Positions 8,586 to 18,041 of a stretch of 50,503 bases of DNA are shown here, piece by piece (position 1 is the stretch's first letter; every line of letters begins with the position of its first letter). This DNA is from Vibrio sp. MedPE-SWchi (GTDB lineage: Bacteria > Pseudomonadota > Gammaproteobacteria > Enterobacterales > Vibrionaceae). The notes beneath the pieces are model-generated. The model did not search any database, was not told where the DNA came from, and worked only from the letters and a program-made list of their open reading frames with translations. Where the stretch lies: positions 1 to 50,503 of the forward strand of contig MPDB01000015.1 of NCBI GenBank assembly GCA_001874155.1. Reading direction: 5' to 3'. The position numbers were made by a program, and so were the translations under genes.

Positions 8586-9987
8586 TTTCTAGAAATTCAC
8601 CTTTACGCCACTGCTGCACAAGCAGTATTGCTAAGCCAACCCCTCTCATCGCCATAAAGCTCAACATCGCCAACCAAAGCGCATGATTTCCCAACGAACT
8701 CGCCATATAGAAAACAGAAAAGAAAAAGCACGTCGCGACAAACATGCTATTTCGCATCTCCTTCCCTTTCGTCGCGCCAATAAAAATACCGTCTAGCAGA
8801 AAGCACCACATAGCGGTCAATGGCATTGCAATGAGCCAAGGTAAATACACATGAGCATTGGATTGAACCGATGGAATATCGGTGATCAAACTGATCAGGC
8901 TCGATCCCGCCAAATAGAAAGCCAAAGTGAGCCCAAGGCAGATAATAAGGCTCCAGAAAAAGGTTCCAATAAGAGACTGATTAAGCTCTTTTTTGTCTTT
9001 TGCCCCTATGGCTTTCCCGACCATCGCTTCCATAGCGTACGCAAAGCCATCCATGCCATAAGAGATCATCATCAGAAAACTCATTAGAACGGCATTGGCC
9101 GCAACAATCTCATCACCAAAACTCGCCCCCTGAAAAGTCATAAAGCTAAAAGTCGCTTGAAGGCATAAGGACCGTAAAAAGATGTCACGGTTGAGTTTCA
9201 CAAAACGGCCAATATCTTGACCACATTTGTCAATAATCGAGCGAGGTGAAGGCAGCTGTCTAGCACACCAGGTTCGATAAACACACGCCATCCCAAACGC
9301 AAAGCCCATGTAATCTGCGATGACCGACGCCAATGCCGCACCCTCGACTTTCCAATCAAAACCAATCACAAATAACACATCGAGTGCAATGTTGGTTACG
9401 TTAGCAATAATGACCATCCACATCGGCGCTTTCGCATTCTGTGTTCCGAGTAACCAGCCTAAGATAACGAAATTAGCTAGTGCTGCAGGTGCACTCCAGG
9501 CTCGAATGGAAAAATATTGTTGACCATAATGCTTCACCTCTTCACTTGCGCTGCTCCAGGAAAAGATCGCATCGGACAACACGCCGTGAACAAGCAAAAA
9601 AATCGCAGCAAACCCTAAGGCCATCAATATGCCCTGCATAAAGACCAAGGCGAGTTGTTGCTTGTCGTCAGCGCCATAAGATTGCGCAGTGAGGCCGGTT
9701 GTCGACATCCGTAAAAAACCCAACAGCCAGAAGGTCACGCTGATCATTGTTCCCCCAAGCGCAACCCCTCCGAGATACCAAGCATGATCCAAATGTCCGA
9801 TCACCGCAGCGTCGACCAAGCCCAGCAAAGGAACAGTGATGTTAGAGAGCACCATAGGGATCGCGAGAAGAAGAACTCTTTTGTGCAAAGAGAGATCATT
9901 CAGGCTTTTGATTAGATAATTTAGGGTTTGAATTGCTTGGGGGGTCACAGTCACCTCACTTGTTAGAGTGAAGTGTAACTGGATCAC
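8569..9987 (-). CDS. dinF: MATE-family multidrug efflux protein DinF
   Basis: A 12-helix inner-membrane MATE transporter that exports organic compounds in exchange for Na+ or H+. It shares long identical blocks with E. coli DinF, for example SNITVPLLGLVDAAVIGHLD, LRMSTTGLTAQ and GNHALWLA. In E. coli dinF directly follows lexA and is SOS-induced. Here a methyltransferase gene with its own Fur-like box sits between them. The frame opens with GTG at 9987, overlapping the methyltransferase stop (GTGA). It is about 27 residues longer than E. coli DinF at the N-terminus, so an internal GTG near 9948 behind GAGG is an alternative start. Confidence 0.92.
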   Translation of the reverse strand: MIQLHFTLTSEVTVTPQAIQTLNYLIKSLNDLSLHKRVLLLAIPMVLSNITVPLLGLVDAAVIGHLDHAWYLGGVALGGTMISVTFWLLGFLRMSTTGLTAQSYGADDKQQLALVFMQGILMALGFAAIFLLVHGVLSDAIFSWSSASEEVKHYGQQYFSIRAWSAPAALANFVILGWLLGTQNAKAPMWMVIIANVTNIALDVLFVIGFDWKVEGAALASVIADYMGFAFGMACVYRTWCARQLPSPRSIIDKCGQDIGRFVKLNRDIFLRSLCLQATFSFMTFQGASFGDEIVAANAVLMSFLMMISYGMDGFAYAMEAMVGKAIGAKDKKELNQSLIGTFFWSLIICLGLTLAFYLAGSSLISLITDIPSVQSNAHVYLPWLIAMPLTAMWCFLLDGIFIGATKGKEMRNSMFVATCFFFSVFYMASSLGNHALWLAMLSFMAMRGVGLAILLVQQWRKGEFLETKTAG

Positions 9988-10796
9988 CAGCGAAGCTGAA
10001 CTACTACTGGCGTTAATCGCTGCTTCAATGAAGGGAACTTAGATATCCAACGCTGCCAGAATTTCCATCGGCCACAGTTTTTATCTAAGGGTGAAAAGGT
10101 TTTTACCCACTCGGCCCAAGGTAAATAGTGAAGGACCGACTCTCCTGGTTGAGCATACCCATGATGGTAATTTGAGGAGCCCAGCTTTTGTCCAAGCTGC
10201 GACGATGTTTTATCCCCAGCAATAACCAAGCAAGCAGTCGCCGCATTAAAGTGACGCCCAAGCGATTGAACAAACTGCGCAACCTGAGATTGATTGGCAT
10301 CAAGAAGTGCGTGCTCACAGACGATCATAACGTTGGCGTTATTGGGTACGGAAAGCTGCTCTAGCCACTGCAGATCGTCAACGCTGCCACAGTGGTGAGA
10401 ATAGCGTTCACTTTTATGGAAGAGCTTTTGTCGCCACAGCAAATTTTCAGTGACGTCTAACTCAACCCAATGGCAAAGGCCATTATCAACACGATAGAAG
10501 CGCGTATCTAAACCTGCGCCTACATTAATGATCCAGGCATCAGGGCATCGCTCAATAAAGGCTTTCACCTGCAGATCACACAGTTGAGTTAAGGTTGCAT
10601 GGAGCAGTTGCTTTTGATCGATATCACCAGATAAACATTCTGGCGCGACTTGGCAATATCGGCAGGCATTGGCAGCAATAGGATCATAAACAAGGCCATC
10701 ATCAACCAAGCTTTCTCGGCTACGAAGCCACAGCGGTTGCATTAAGTTGGCAGGGATTTGATAACGTCGTTTCGTTGAGGGGGTCGGTAGAGGCAT
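9984..10796 (-). CDS. Class I SAM-dependent methyltransferase, Ppm1/Ppm2/Tcmp (LCM-like) family
   Basis: A 270-residue protein with the leucine-carboxyl-methyltransferase-like signatures: VGAGLDTRFYR (about residue 93, SAM site), WVELDVTENL (acidic residue holding the ribose) and VCEHALLDA. Family members methylate carboxyl or hydroxyl groups of proteins or secondary metabolites; the substrate here is unknown. A CRYCQVAPEC cluster near residue 45 may bind metal. The ATG at 10796 is chosen because GGAAG lies six bases upstream; another ATG two codons earlier abuts that site. A Fur-box-like palindrome lies about 32 bases upstream and dinF overlaps its stop, suggesting iron control of both genes. 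Confidence 0.85.
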   Translation of the reverse strand: MPLPTPSTKRRYQIPANLMQPLWLRSRESLVDDGLVYDPIAANACRYCQVAPECLSGDIDQKQLLHATLTQLCDLQVKAFIERCPDAWIINVGAGLDTRFYRVDNGLCHWVELDVTENLLWRQKLFHKSERYSHHCGSVDDLQWLEQLSVPNNANVMIVCEHALLDANQSQVAQFVQSLGRHFNAATACLVIAGDKTSSQLGQKLGSSNYHHGYAQPGESVLHYLPWAEWVKTFSPLDKNCGRWKFWQRWISKFPSLKQRLTPVVVQLRW

Positions 10797-10827
10797 TATC
10801 ATCTTCCTTATGAATCCAGAAAGAAGA

Positions 10828-10842
10828 TGATAATGAATATCA
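10828..10842. promoter_or_regulatory. Fur-box-like palindrome upstream of the methyltransferase
   Basis: TGATAATGAATATCA matches the 7-1-7 Fur core TGATAAT-n-ATTATCA at 13 of 15 positions. It lies directly before the methyltransferase start. Fur control is inferred from this match. Confidence 0.7.
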
Positions 10843-10858
10843 TTTAAACTTACAAGCT

Positions 10859-10888
10859 ATTGAGAACTGCGCGGCACAAATTCTCAAT
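10859..10888 (-). terminator. Possible lexA terminator hairpin
   Basis: An 8-base inverted repeat ATTGAGAA/TTCTCAAT with a 14-base loop lies just after the lexA stop. No clean T-run follows, so termination strength is doubtful. Confidence 0.4.
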
Positions 10889-10896
10889 GAAGAAAG

Positions 10897-11514
10897 CTAC
10901 ATCCAATCAGTATTGCGGATAATGCCAACCGCAATGCCTTCAATCGCTAGGTGTTGAGCTGTCAGGTCAACCTCGATTGGCGAGAACTCTTCATTCTCAG
11001 CATGAAGAAGGACTGTCGAGCCTTTACGCTCTAAACGTTTTACCGTCACATCATCATCAACGCGAGCAACAACCACTTGGCCATCACGCACATCTTGAGT
11101 TTTATGCACGGCTAATAAGTCACCATCCATAATACCAATGTCTTTCATACTCTCGCCATTAACGCGCAGTAAGAAATCCGCCTGAGGCTTAAACATCGTG
11201 GCATCCACTTGGTAGTGAGTTTCTACATGCTCTTGAGCAAGAATTGGTTCACCCGCGGCCACTTGGCCAATGAGTGGTAACCCCTCTTCTTCATTCGCAG
11301 CTTCTAAAAGAATGCGAATACCACGTGAAGCACCAGGAATGATCTCTATGGCTTCTTTACGGGCTAAGGCTTTAAGGTGTTCTTCTGCAGCATTTGCAGA
11401 ACGGAAACCCAACTCGCGAGCAATTTCAGCTCGAGTCGGTGGCATTCCAGAGTCATCTATTTTACGTTTGATTAAATCAAATACTTCTTGTTGGCGTGCA
11501 GTCAACGGCTTCAT
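10897..11514 (-). CDS. lexA: LexA SOS repressor
   Basis: Represses SOS genes and cleaves itself when RecA-ssDNA forms. The N-terminal winged helix is at residues 1-70 ([22 protein letters not shown]). The C-terminal peptidase domain has the scissile Ala87-Gly88 in QVAAGEP, the nucleophile Ser122 in NGESMKD and Lys159 in VTVKRL. The 205-residue length is close to the E. coli 202. Two LexA boxes overlap the promoter region, so the gene is autoregulated. dgkA lies upstream on the same strand, and the gap between them holds the boxes. Confidence 0.98.
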   Translation of the reverse strand: MKPLTARQQEVFDLIKRKIDDSGMPPTRAEIARELGFRSANAAEEHLKALARKEAIEIIPGASRGIRILLEAANEEEGLPLIGQVAAGEPILAQEHVETHYQVDATMFKPQADFLLRVNGESMKDIGIMDGDLLAVHKTQDVRDGQVVVARVDDDVTVKRLERKGSTVLLHAENEEFSPIEVDLTAQHLAIEGIAVGIIRNTDWM

Positions 11515-11521
11515 AAGTCAC

Positions 11522-11537
11522 CTGTCTTTTTATACAG
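11522..11537. promoter_or_regulatory. LexA (SOS) box 2
   Basis: CTG-N10-CAG with an AT-rich centre (CTGTCTTTTTATACAG), eight bases upstream of the lexA start codon. Confidence 0.8.
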
Positions 11538-11541
11538 TTAA

Positions 11542-11557
11542 CTGTGAGTATATCCAG
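11542..11557. promoter_or_regulatory. LexA (SOS) box 1
   Basis: CTGTGAGTATATCCAG fits CTG-N10-CAG. Together with the neighbouring box it reproduces the double operator of E. coli lexA. Confidence 0.85.
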
Positions 11558-11611
11558 TAAGGTATAAAATGAAAAGATAATTGATTGTTTTTTCGCACAT
11601 TCATTAATGGG

Positions 11612-11974
11612 TTAAATAATGATGATCTCTATCCACACATAGACAGCCAACAATATAGTGATGAAAACCGCTGCCGAGCCCATATCTTTAGCGCGCCCCG
11701 ACAACTCATGAAAGTCTTCACCTACTCGATCAACCACCGCTTCTATCGCACTGTTGATTAGCTCAACAACCAAGACCAATAATACAGAGGTCACCAATAG
11801 CACTCGCTCGACATCGGTTACCTCAAAGTAGAACGCGCTGGAAATAAAAATAACAGCCAGCAGTAACTCCTCTCGAAAAGCCGCTTCGTTTTTAAACGCT
11901 GATGTCAGGCCTTTATACGAATACTTGATCGCATTTCGTATTCGTTTGAATCCATGTACTGCTTTATCTGGCAC
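11612..11974 (-). CDS. dgkA: Diacylglycerol kinase (GTG start)
   Basis: A small trimeric inner-membrane enzyme that phosphorylates diacylglycerol to phosphatidate, recycling lipid from membrane-derived oligosaccharide synthesis. It has three hydrophobic helices, the NEAAFREE segment, and the signature ELINSAIEAVVDR followed by HELSGRAKDMGSAAV. The longest frame (to 12016) gives 134 residues. The GTG at 11974 is preferred because AAAGGAAAC lies just upstream and the 120-residue product matches the E. coli length (122). It is divergent from plsB, as in E. coli. Confidence 0.95.
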   Translation of the reverse strand: MPDKAVHGFKRIRNAIKYSYKGLTSAFKNEAAFREELLLAVIFISSAFYFEVTDVERVLLVTSVLLVLVVELINSAIEAVVDRVGEDFHELSGRAKDMGSAAVFITILLAVYVWIEIIII

Positions 11975-12184
11975 GTTGTTTCCTTTTAAAAACAAACATT
12001 CATAAAAATTTCGCACAAATCTGACCTAAACATCCACATAATGATTAAAAGGTTAGACCAGTTTCTGTTATCCTTGCCGCTCTTTTAAGTGACCTGCCTA
12101 GGCGGCTCTCCACTTCTCGTTAAAATAACAAATAAGTGGAAATTCGCTTATGCTTATTTGAAATACACGAGGCTGTGAAATTTT

Positions 12185-14620
12185 ATGTCTTCTGGACAAT
12201 CCCTAGCGCGATCATTGCTTAAGTTACCCTTATCTTTCTTGGTAAAGGGAACAGCAATTCCTTCAAATCCTATTGAAGATCATAATATTGATACTGACAA
12301 GCCTCTCGTATACGCGCTGCCATTTCGATCCAGTGTCGACCTTCTCACACTGCAAAAACACACAAAAGAACTCGGGCTTCCTGATCCATTAAGCCCTGTC
12401 ACGATTAATGGTCAATCTTTTCCTCGCTACGTCTTTACCTCTACGCGCCCTACGCTTATGCAGAGTAATCAAGACGTGCCTAGCACCTCTATTTCGCTGT
12501 TCTCGTCTCTACTCGAGCTGCACCAGTTTGATAGCAATTTAGATGTTCAGATCATTCCGACAACGGTGCTGTGGGGAAGAAAACCAGGTAAAGAAGAACA
12601 AACAAAACCGTATCTTCAAGCGCTAAATGGACCGCAAAAAGCCGCGGCTGTGATTGTCTCGGGTCGAGATTGCTTGGTGAGATTCAGCCCTGTTGTGTCA
12701 CTACGCTATATGGCCGATTCCCACGGCACAGATAAATCCATCGCGCATAAACTTGCCCGCGTTGCTCGCATTCACTTCTCTAGACAAAAGCTCGCGGCGT
12801 CTGGCCCTAACCTTCCGAATAGACAGGCTCTATTCCAACGCCTGCTCGACTCGAAAGCGATTGAGCAAGCGATTGAAGAAGAAGCAAAAAGCAAAAACAT
12901 TCCAATTGAGAAGGCCCGCAAAGAAGCGCACGCCATCATGGAAGAAGTGGCGGCAAATTTCTCTTATTCACTGATCAAAATGGGACAACGAACACTGGGT
13001 TGGCTGTGGAATCGCATCTACCAGGGCTTGAACATTTCCAATGCGACCAAGATAAGACAACTCGCACAAGACGGTCATGAGATCGTGTATGTGCCGTGCC
13101 ACCGCAGTCACATGGACTACTTATTGCTCTCTTATGTTTTATACAATGAGGGCATGGTGCCACCGCACATTGCTGCTGGTATTAACCTTAATTTCTTCCC
13201 AGCGGGCCCAATCTTTAGACGTGGCGGTGCTTTCTTTATTCGCCGCAGCTTCAAAGGCAACAAGCTCTATTCCACCGTCTTTCGTGAATACCTCGCCGAA
13301 CTCTTTAGCAAGGGTTATTCGGTTGAGTACTTTAGTGAGGGTGGTCGTTCACGCACAGGTCGTCTATTGCAAGCCAAAACTGGGATGCTGGCGATGACCA
13401 TTCAAGCCATGCTTCGTGGTCTGAATCGCCCAGTCACGCTGGTTCCGGTTTACATTGGCTACGAGCACGTAATGGAAGTCAGCACTTATGCAAAAGAGCT
13501 GCGTGGCAAGGACAAAGAGAAAGAGAATGCAGGACAGGTTCTTCGCACGATTCGCAAGCTACGCAATTTCGGTAAGGGCTATGTGAACTTCGGTGAGCCA
13601 ATTCCACTCAACCAGTACCTTAACGAGCACGCACCTGAGTGGACACAAGATATTGATCCATTAGGTGGAGACAAGCCAAAGTGGATGAACCCCGTCGTTA
13701 ACATGCTAGCCAATAAGATGATGACCAACATCAATGATGCAGCTGCAGCCAACGCGTTAACGCTGTGTGCAACGGCACTACTCGCTTCGCGTCAGCGAGC
13801 GTTATCTCGCGACAACCTAGTGAATCAAATCGATAGCTACCTATCGCTACTGAAAAACGTGCCTTACTCTTCGACATTCACGATGCCAGAAGAGAGTGCC
13901 GATGAGCTGGTTACTCACGCGGAATCTCTAGAAAAATTTGTGATTGATAGCGATGCAATGGGCAGTATTGTATCTCTAGATCGCCATCAATCAGTCTTGA
14001 TGACCTACTACAGAAACAACATTATCCATCTATTTGCGATCCCATCGCTCATTGCTCAAATGTTGATTCGCGGCCGACAGCTGCCCATGACTGAAATTCA
14101 AAGCCGAGTTGCCAAGATTTACCCTTTCCTTAAGCAAGAGCTTTTCTTGAGCATTGAAGAGGAAGCGCTACCAACTATCGTGAATGCCTATATCGAGGAG
14201 TTATCTCGTCAGGGTCACGTCTGTATTGAGGGCGATCACGTCGCCATCAATCAAGCCAACACGCAGGTACTGATGCTTCTGGGTCGAACGATTACAGAGA
14301 CATTGCAGAGATACGCGATTGCACTTAACTTACTCTCTACAAATCCTGAGTTAGGTAAAGCTGACCTAGAAAAACGCAGCCAAGACATCGCGCAGCGTCT
14401 TGGTCGATTGCACGGTATCAATGCCCCTGAGTTCTTTGACAAAGGCGTCTTTTCAGCCATGTTCAACACCTTGAAAGAGCAAGCTTATTTAGACAGTAAC
14501 GGGGACTGCGACCAGGAACGCAGCCAAGAGCTTGCACAGATGCTGTATGTGATGCTCTATCCTGAAGTCAGGCTGACAATTCAAGAAAGTATCCATCAAG
14601 CCAATGGCTTAGAGAACTAA
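12185..14620 (+). CDS. plsB: Glycerol-3-phosphate 1-O-acyltransferase
   Basis: An inner-membrane enzyme that acylates sn-glycerol-3-phosphate at position 1, the first step of phospholipid synthesis, using acyl-ACP or acyl-CoA. The 811-residue length equals the family norm (E. coli 807). All four acyltransferase blocks are visible: HRSHMDYLL (catalytic HX4D, about residue 308), [20 protein letters not shown] and LVPVYIGYE. It is transcribed alone, ends in a strong hairpin terminator, and is divergent from dgkA, so the two phospholipid genes share a control region. Confidence 0.98.
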   Translation: MSSGQSLARSLLKLPLSFLVKGTAIPSNPIEDHNIDTDKPLVYALPFRSSVDLLTLQKHTKELGLPDPLSPVTINGQSFPRYVFTSTRPTLMQSNQDVPSTSISLFSSLLELHQFDSNLDVQIIPTTVLWGRKPGKEEQTKPYLQALNGPQKAAAVIVSGRDCLVRFSPVVSLRYMADSHGTDKSIAHKLARVARIHFSRQKLAASGPNLPNRQALFQRLLDSKAIEQAIEEEAKSKNIPIEKARKEAHAIMEEVAANFSYSLIKMGQRTLGWLWNRIYQGLNISNATKIRQLAQDGHEIVYVPCHRSHMDYLLLSYVLYNEGMVPPHIAAGINLNFFPAGPIFRRGGAFFIRRSFKGNKLYSTVFREYLAELFSKGYSVEYFSEGGRSRTGRLLQAKTGMLAMTIQAMLRGLNRPVTLVPVYIGYEHVMEVSTYAKELRGKDKEKENAGQVLRTIRKLRNFGKGYVNFGEPIPLNQYLNEHAPEWTQDIDPLGGDKPKWMNPVVNMLANKMMTNINDAAAANALTLCATALLASRQRALSRDNLVNQIDSYLSLLKNVPYSSTFTMPEESADELVTHAESLEKFVIDSDAMGSIVSLDRHQSVLMTYYRNNIIHLFAIPSLIAQMLIRGRQLPMTEIQSRVAKIYPFLKQELFLSIEEEALPTIVNAYIEELSRQGHVCIEGDHVAINQANTQVLMLLGRTITETLQRYAIALNLLSTNPELGKADLEKRSQDIAQRLGRLHGINAPEFFDKGVFSAMFNTLKEQAYLDSNGDCDQERSQELAQMLYVMLYPEVRLTIQESIHQANGLEN

Positions 14621-14652
14621 GTATTAAAAAACTAAGTGTTGAACAGCACACG

Positions 14653-14685
14653 AAAAAGGGCATCCAAATGGATGCCCTTTTTTAA
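14653..14685 (+). terminator. plsB terminator
   Basis: The stem AAAAAGGGCATCC/GGATGCCCTTTTTT with a short AAAT loop and flanking A- and T-runs, 32 bases after the plsB stop. Confidence 0.92.
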
Positions 14686-14723
14686 TCACTTCACTTCACT
14701 TCACTTCACTTCACTTCACTTCA
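14686..14723. repeat. Pentanucleotide tandem repeat (TCACT)x7.6
   Basis: Seven perfect copies of TCACT plus three bases of an eighth. It lies between the plsB terminator and the 3' end of ubiA, outside any coding region. Confidence 0.97.
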
Positions 14724-14731
14724 AGAGTGAC

Positions 14732-15613
14732 TTAAATTAGAAAGCCTGCCAATAACCCTGCTGTGATAACCATACCAACGTAATTATTGTTCAAAAATGC
14801 ACTGAAACATAAGTCGCGATCACGGTGCCGTATCAACCACTGCTGGAATACAAACAAGGCGCCAACCACCAGTAACCCCCAATAAAAAGCATCGCTGAGC
14901 ACATAGTAGTCGCCGAGCAACATCAACATGATCATCGTCACCAACTGCAACGCGCCAATGATCATTTTATCGAATCGTCCAAACAGAACCGCCGTTGATT
15001 TTATCCCTATCTCGACATCATCATCTCGGTCAACCATGGCATATTGCGTGTCGTAAGCGATGGTCCAAATGGCATTGATAACAAACAGATACCACACCAT
15101 CAATGGCAGTTCATTGGTTTGTGCAGCCCACGCCATTGGGATCGCCCAACTAAAGGCTAGACCTAAAAAGAGCTGAGGGAGGTGCGTATAGCGCTTCATG
15201 AAAGGGTAAATAAAGGCGAGAACAATACCTGCAAACGAGAGCTTTATCGTTAGAGAATTCATAGTTAGAACGAGCAAAAATGAGGTGACCGCAAGCGCTA
15301 AAAATAAGCCAATCGCCTCTTTGCTCGACACTAGCCCCGATGGCAGTGGACGATTCTTGGTGCGCTTAACATGACCATCGACCTTTCGGTCGGCAAAATC
15401 ATTAATCACACAGCCCGCTGAACGCATAAGAACAACGCCTAAAGTAAAGACCACCACGACATCCCACTTTGGAATACCTTCCGCTGCAACAATAAGCGCC
15501 CATAACGTAGGCCATAGCAACAAGAGCGAGCCTATTGGTCTATTCATACGTGTTAAATGCCAGTACGCTCGCGCTTTATCTGACAGTGCAGTGCTGGTAT
15601 TCACTGAATTCAT
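14732..15613 (-). CDS. ubiA: 4-hydroxybenzoate polyprenyltransferase
   Basis: An integral membrane enzyme that attaches the octaprenyl chain to 4-hydroxybenzoate in ubiquinone synthesis. The two Asp-rich motifs that bind Mg-diphosphate are present: [11 protein letters not shown] and [12 protein letters not shown]. Eight to nine hydrophobic helices are seen over 293 residues. The ATG at 15613 overlaps the ubiC stop (ATGA); a GTG three codons upstream also keeps the frame open. The overlap implies coupled translation with ubiC, which makes its substrate. Confidence 0.97.
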   Translation of the reverse strand: MNSVNTSTALSDKARAYWHLTRMNRPIGSLLLLWPTLWALIVAAEGIPKWDVVVVFTLGVVLMRSAGCVINDFADRKVDGHVKRTKNRPLPSGLVSSKEAIGLFLALAVTSFLLVLTMNSLTIKLSFAGIVLAFIYPFMKRYTHLPQLFLGLAFSWAIPMAWAAQTNELPLMVWYLFVINAIWTIAYDTQYAMVDRDDDVEIGIKSTAVLFGRFDKMIIGALQLVTMIMLMLLGDYYVLSDAFYWGLLVVGALFVFQQWLIRHRDRDLCFSAFLNNNYVGMVITAGLLAGFLI

Positions 15614-16152
15614 GATTTGCACTCTTGTAAGTAAACCGGGGAAGCGGGTAAAAAGAGCTCTGCGACCAACATCGGTTTATTGTTCATCCATAAACGAGAG
15701 CGACGCGCCAAGAAACGCCCTTCTTCTGTTTCAGCCCAACCAACCTGTAGGGCATCTCTTTTAACATCATTGGTACTGAACACGGTCAAACCTAGAGGGA
15801 TCTCCCCTTGTTCTTTTAAATCGTACTCTTGTTTTTCTAAAGAAGAGTTAGGGATCAAAGTTCGACCAAGTACCCAAGGTATACCATCCCCTTTCAGCAC
15901 GACCTTTCTTAAAAGGCATTGCTCTGGCGACAATAATTCAATTTCCTGCTGATTAAGTCGTTCAACTTTCACATTTCGGTTATGCAATAAGTCTACACTT
16001 AACTCTTGGCAATGAAGGTTAAGCAAGCGCGATAGAGAACCAGTCTCTAGCAACCAAAGCTGAGATTGTTCTGATGGAAAGTCAAAATCTGACGGATCTT
16101 GCCAATTTACTTGAAGTAAAGCAGATAGATAGAGCGAAGTTGATAGATTCAT
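15610..16152 (-). CDS. ubiC: Chorismate pyruvate-lyase
   Basis: A cytoplasmic enzyme that removes pyruvate from chorismate to give 4-hydroxybenzoate, the first committed step of ubiquinone synthesis. A 180-residue product resembling UbiC, with the central [11 protein letters not shown] and C-terminal [20 protein letters not shown] segments; the final Glu-containing block is typical of the active site. The frame extends to a TTG at 16164, but the ATG at 16152 is the likely start. It is first in the ubiCA operon. Confidence 0.93.
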   Translation of the reverse strand: MNLSTSLYLSALLQVNWQDPSDFDFPSEQSQLWLLETGSLSRLLNLHCQELSVDLLHNRNVKVERLNQQEIELLSPEQCLLRKVVLKGDGIPWVLGRTLIPNSSLEKQEYDLKEQGEIPLGLTVFSTNDVKRDALQVGWAETEEGRFLARRSRLWMNNKPMLVAELFLPASPVYLQECKS

Positions 16153-16315
16153 ACTAGTATTCAATTATTAGCTTTAACATCGTAGAATAAAGCTGCAAAG
16201 ATTGGTCAAAGCCAACCGAGGAATGCTCAGTGCATTTCATAACAAACAGATACTCCATTGTAACAAGACTCTATAGATACGAGTATCATCATTATAAAAA
16301 AGAAAAGTCATAAAT

Positions 16316-16723
16316 ATGCTTAAACGTTACCTAGCCCAAATAATTGTCATTTTCAGTCTGGTCATTTCAGTACCAAGTTATGCCGAAGAAGAAGCCGCTC
16401 CACAACTTGCTTACTTTACCCTTGAACCAGATTTGACCACCAACTTCTATACCAAGGGAAAAAAGCTGGGTTACATTCAGGTACGTATCGATATAATGGT
16501 AGCCAGCTCAGCTGATCTGCCGATTGTCGAACTGCATCAGCCACTGATTCGAGATGCCGTCATCGAGCTACTTGGCCAGCAATCTGAAGATACTATAAAA
16601 TCTCTAGCAGGACGAGAAGACTTAAGAAAGATCCTCGTTGACCAACTCAACGCTATTTTACTGCCAGAAACTGGCCGTACTATTATTGCGGATCTGCTGT
16701 TTACCAAATACCTCTACCAATAA
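16316..16723 (+). CDS. FliL-like periplasmic protein (orphan)
   Basis: A 135-residue protein with an N-terminal hydrophobic signal or anchor (residues 5-23, SYA-EEE cleavage-like site) and a FliL-type domain: YFTLEPDLTTNFY near residue 38, then YIQVRIDIMV and the C-terminal GRTIIADLLFTKYLYQ. FliL proteins associate with the flagellar stator, but no flagellar gene lies nearby, and this copy is separate from any flagellar operon in the window. It lies between ubiC (divergent) and glpG (convergent). The exact role is unknown. Confidence 0.82.
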   Translation: MLKRYLAQIIVIFSLVISVPSYAEEEAAPQLAYFTLEPDLTTNFYTKGKKLGYIQVRIDIMVASSADLPIVELHQPLIRDAVIELLGQQSEDTIKSLAGREDLRKILVDQLNAILLPETGRTIIADLLFTKYLYQ

Positions 16724-16737
16724 TCAGATGCCTCAAA

Positions 16738-16776
16738 TGAAAGAAAGCTCACGATATGGCGTAAGCTTTCTTTATA
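16738..16776 (+). terminator. Terminator after the FliL-like gene
   Basis: A ten-base inverted repeat AAAGAAAGCT/AGCTTTCTTT with a 14-base loop, 15 bases after the stop codon. The T-run is part of the stem. Confidence 0.65.
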
Positions 16777-16816
16777 CCTGAAACTAGAATACTGGCCGTC
16801 ATTCAAGCACAGTCCA

Positions 16817-17653
16817 TTACTGGCGATGCTTTGCCTTACTTGCATCAAGCAGCCCAAGTAACACGCCAGAAATCAAGCCGACTAAATGTGCCGTATTCGC
16901 AATCGCCATATAAGGCTGAACAAACCCAAGCAACAACCAAACCAGCATAAAGCCAATTATCGGCCTCGGCATACTCAACCCTAACTGAGGCGCTTTAGTA
17001 CCAAGCATCCATAAATAGCCAACAAGTGCATAAACAACACCAGACAACCCACCAAAATTCGCCCCTTCAACCCAGTACTGCCCAGCACCCGACAGTGCGG
17101 CTGAGATGGCAAAAATCTGCAGTAACTTTAACGAGCTAAGACGCTGCTCGATATCACCACCAAGCTGCCACCACCACAGAACATTAAACGCGATATGCAT
17201 GGCTGAGAAATGCAGGATTGCGTGCGTAAACCAACGCCAAAGCTGCAACTGCTGCCCGGACTCAGCGGGGAAATGAAGCATTGAAAACACACTCTGCTTA
17301 AACCCGAGCTGCAACAAGATAAACACACCAATACAAAGCGCCATGCCAATAAGCGTAATAGGCCCAGCTTTGGCCTTAATCATGCTAATAAAACTGGGTG
17401 TATGATACGAGAAAGCACTGGTGCGTGTTTCAGCCATTGTCCAAGAAGCCGCTTGGTATTTGTTGGCGGAAGGGTCTTCAAGAAAATGCGTCAATTCAGA
17501 TTCGACTTCGACTTGATGTTGATCTTCTAAAAGCCACAGCGCGTATTGACCATCGCCTTCGGGCATCATTCGAATTTCTATCTGTCTCGACGCCATGTAA
17601 TCAATGAACGCTTGGGCTGCTCTTGGGTTTGCTACGGTTAACAGTCGTATCAT
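16817..17653 (-). CDS. glpG: Rhomboid intramembrane serine protease
   Basis: Cleaves substrates within the membrane. A cytoplasmic domain of about 90 residues is followed by six transmembrane helices. The catalytic dyad is visible: Ser204 in GGLSGVVYAL and His256 in TAHLVGLISG. The loop motif WRWFTHAILHFSAMHIAFN contains the conserved HxxxN residues of the oxyanion region. A start at 17653 gives MIRLLTVANPR, which aligns in length with E. coli MLMITSFANPR; the frame is also open to 17668. It follows glpE by about 70 bases, as in E. coli; no glpR is present. Confidence 0.95.
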   Translation of the reverse strand: MIRLLTVANPRAAQAFIDYMASRQIEIRMMPEGDGQYALWLLEDQHQVEVESELTHFLEDPSANKYQAASWTMAETRTSAFSYHTPSFISMIKAKAGPITLIGMALCIGVFILLQLGFKQSVFSMLHFPAESGQQLQLWRWFTHAILHFSAMHIAFNVLWWWQLGGDIEQRLSSLKLLQIFAISAALSGAGQYWVEGANFGGLSGVVYALVGYLWMLGTKAPQLGLSMPRPIIGFMLVWLLLGFVQPYMAIANTAHLVGLISGVLLGLLDASKAKHRQ

Positions 17654-17723
17654 CTTGTTTATAACCATCTTCTCTTACTGACGACGATTGACGGGTCGCC
17701 AGAGTATTCACATTCTGAGAAGC

Positions 17724-18041
17724 CTACTGAGTTATCGGTAACTCCGCTCGACGCCAGGCTTCCATCCCACCATCAACACTATACACCTCAATAAACCCCT
17801 GGTTAATCAAATACTGGGCAACATTCTGGCTGCTGATCCCGTGATAGCACATCACCAATATTGGCTGTTCAAACTCAGTCTCATTCATAAAATCGACAAC
17901 CGTATCATTGCTCAGTGGAAACGCCCCCTCAATGTGTCCTTGAGAGAAAGACAGGCTATCGCGAGTATCAACCAAGACCACCTCGGGTTTGGTTAAAAGT
18001 TCCTGCGCTTGATTAATAGTAATGGTTTGAAACTGCTCCAA
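17724..18041 (-). CDS. glpE: Thiosulfate sulfurtransferase GlpE (TTG start)
   Basis: A single-domain rhodanese that moves sulfane sulfur from thiosulfate to cyanide or thiols such as thioredoxin. The frame is open to 18206, but the upstream 55 codons have no family similarity. A TTG at 18041 lies six bases after AAGGGG and gives 105 residues with the nucleophile at Cys65 (VMCYHGISS), the same position as in E. coli GlpE (108 residues). The sequence VYSVDGGMEAW is the rhodanese C-terminal signature. Probably cotranscribed with glpG. Confidence 0.9.
   Translation of the reverse strand: MEQFQTITINQAQELLTKPEVVLVDTRDSLSFSQGHIEGAFPLSNDTVVDFMNETEFEQPILVMCYHGISSQNVAQYLINQGFIEVYSVDGGMEAWRRAELPITQ

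Noticed and set aside
14686..14723. The pentanucleotide repeat as a phase-variation switch.
   Set aside because: It lies after a terminator and outside any coding or promoter region, so copy changes should not switch a gene.
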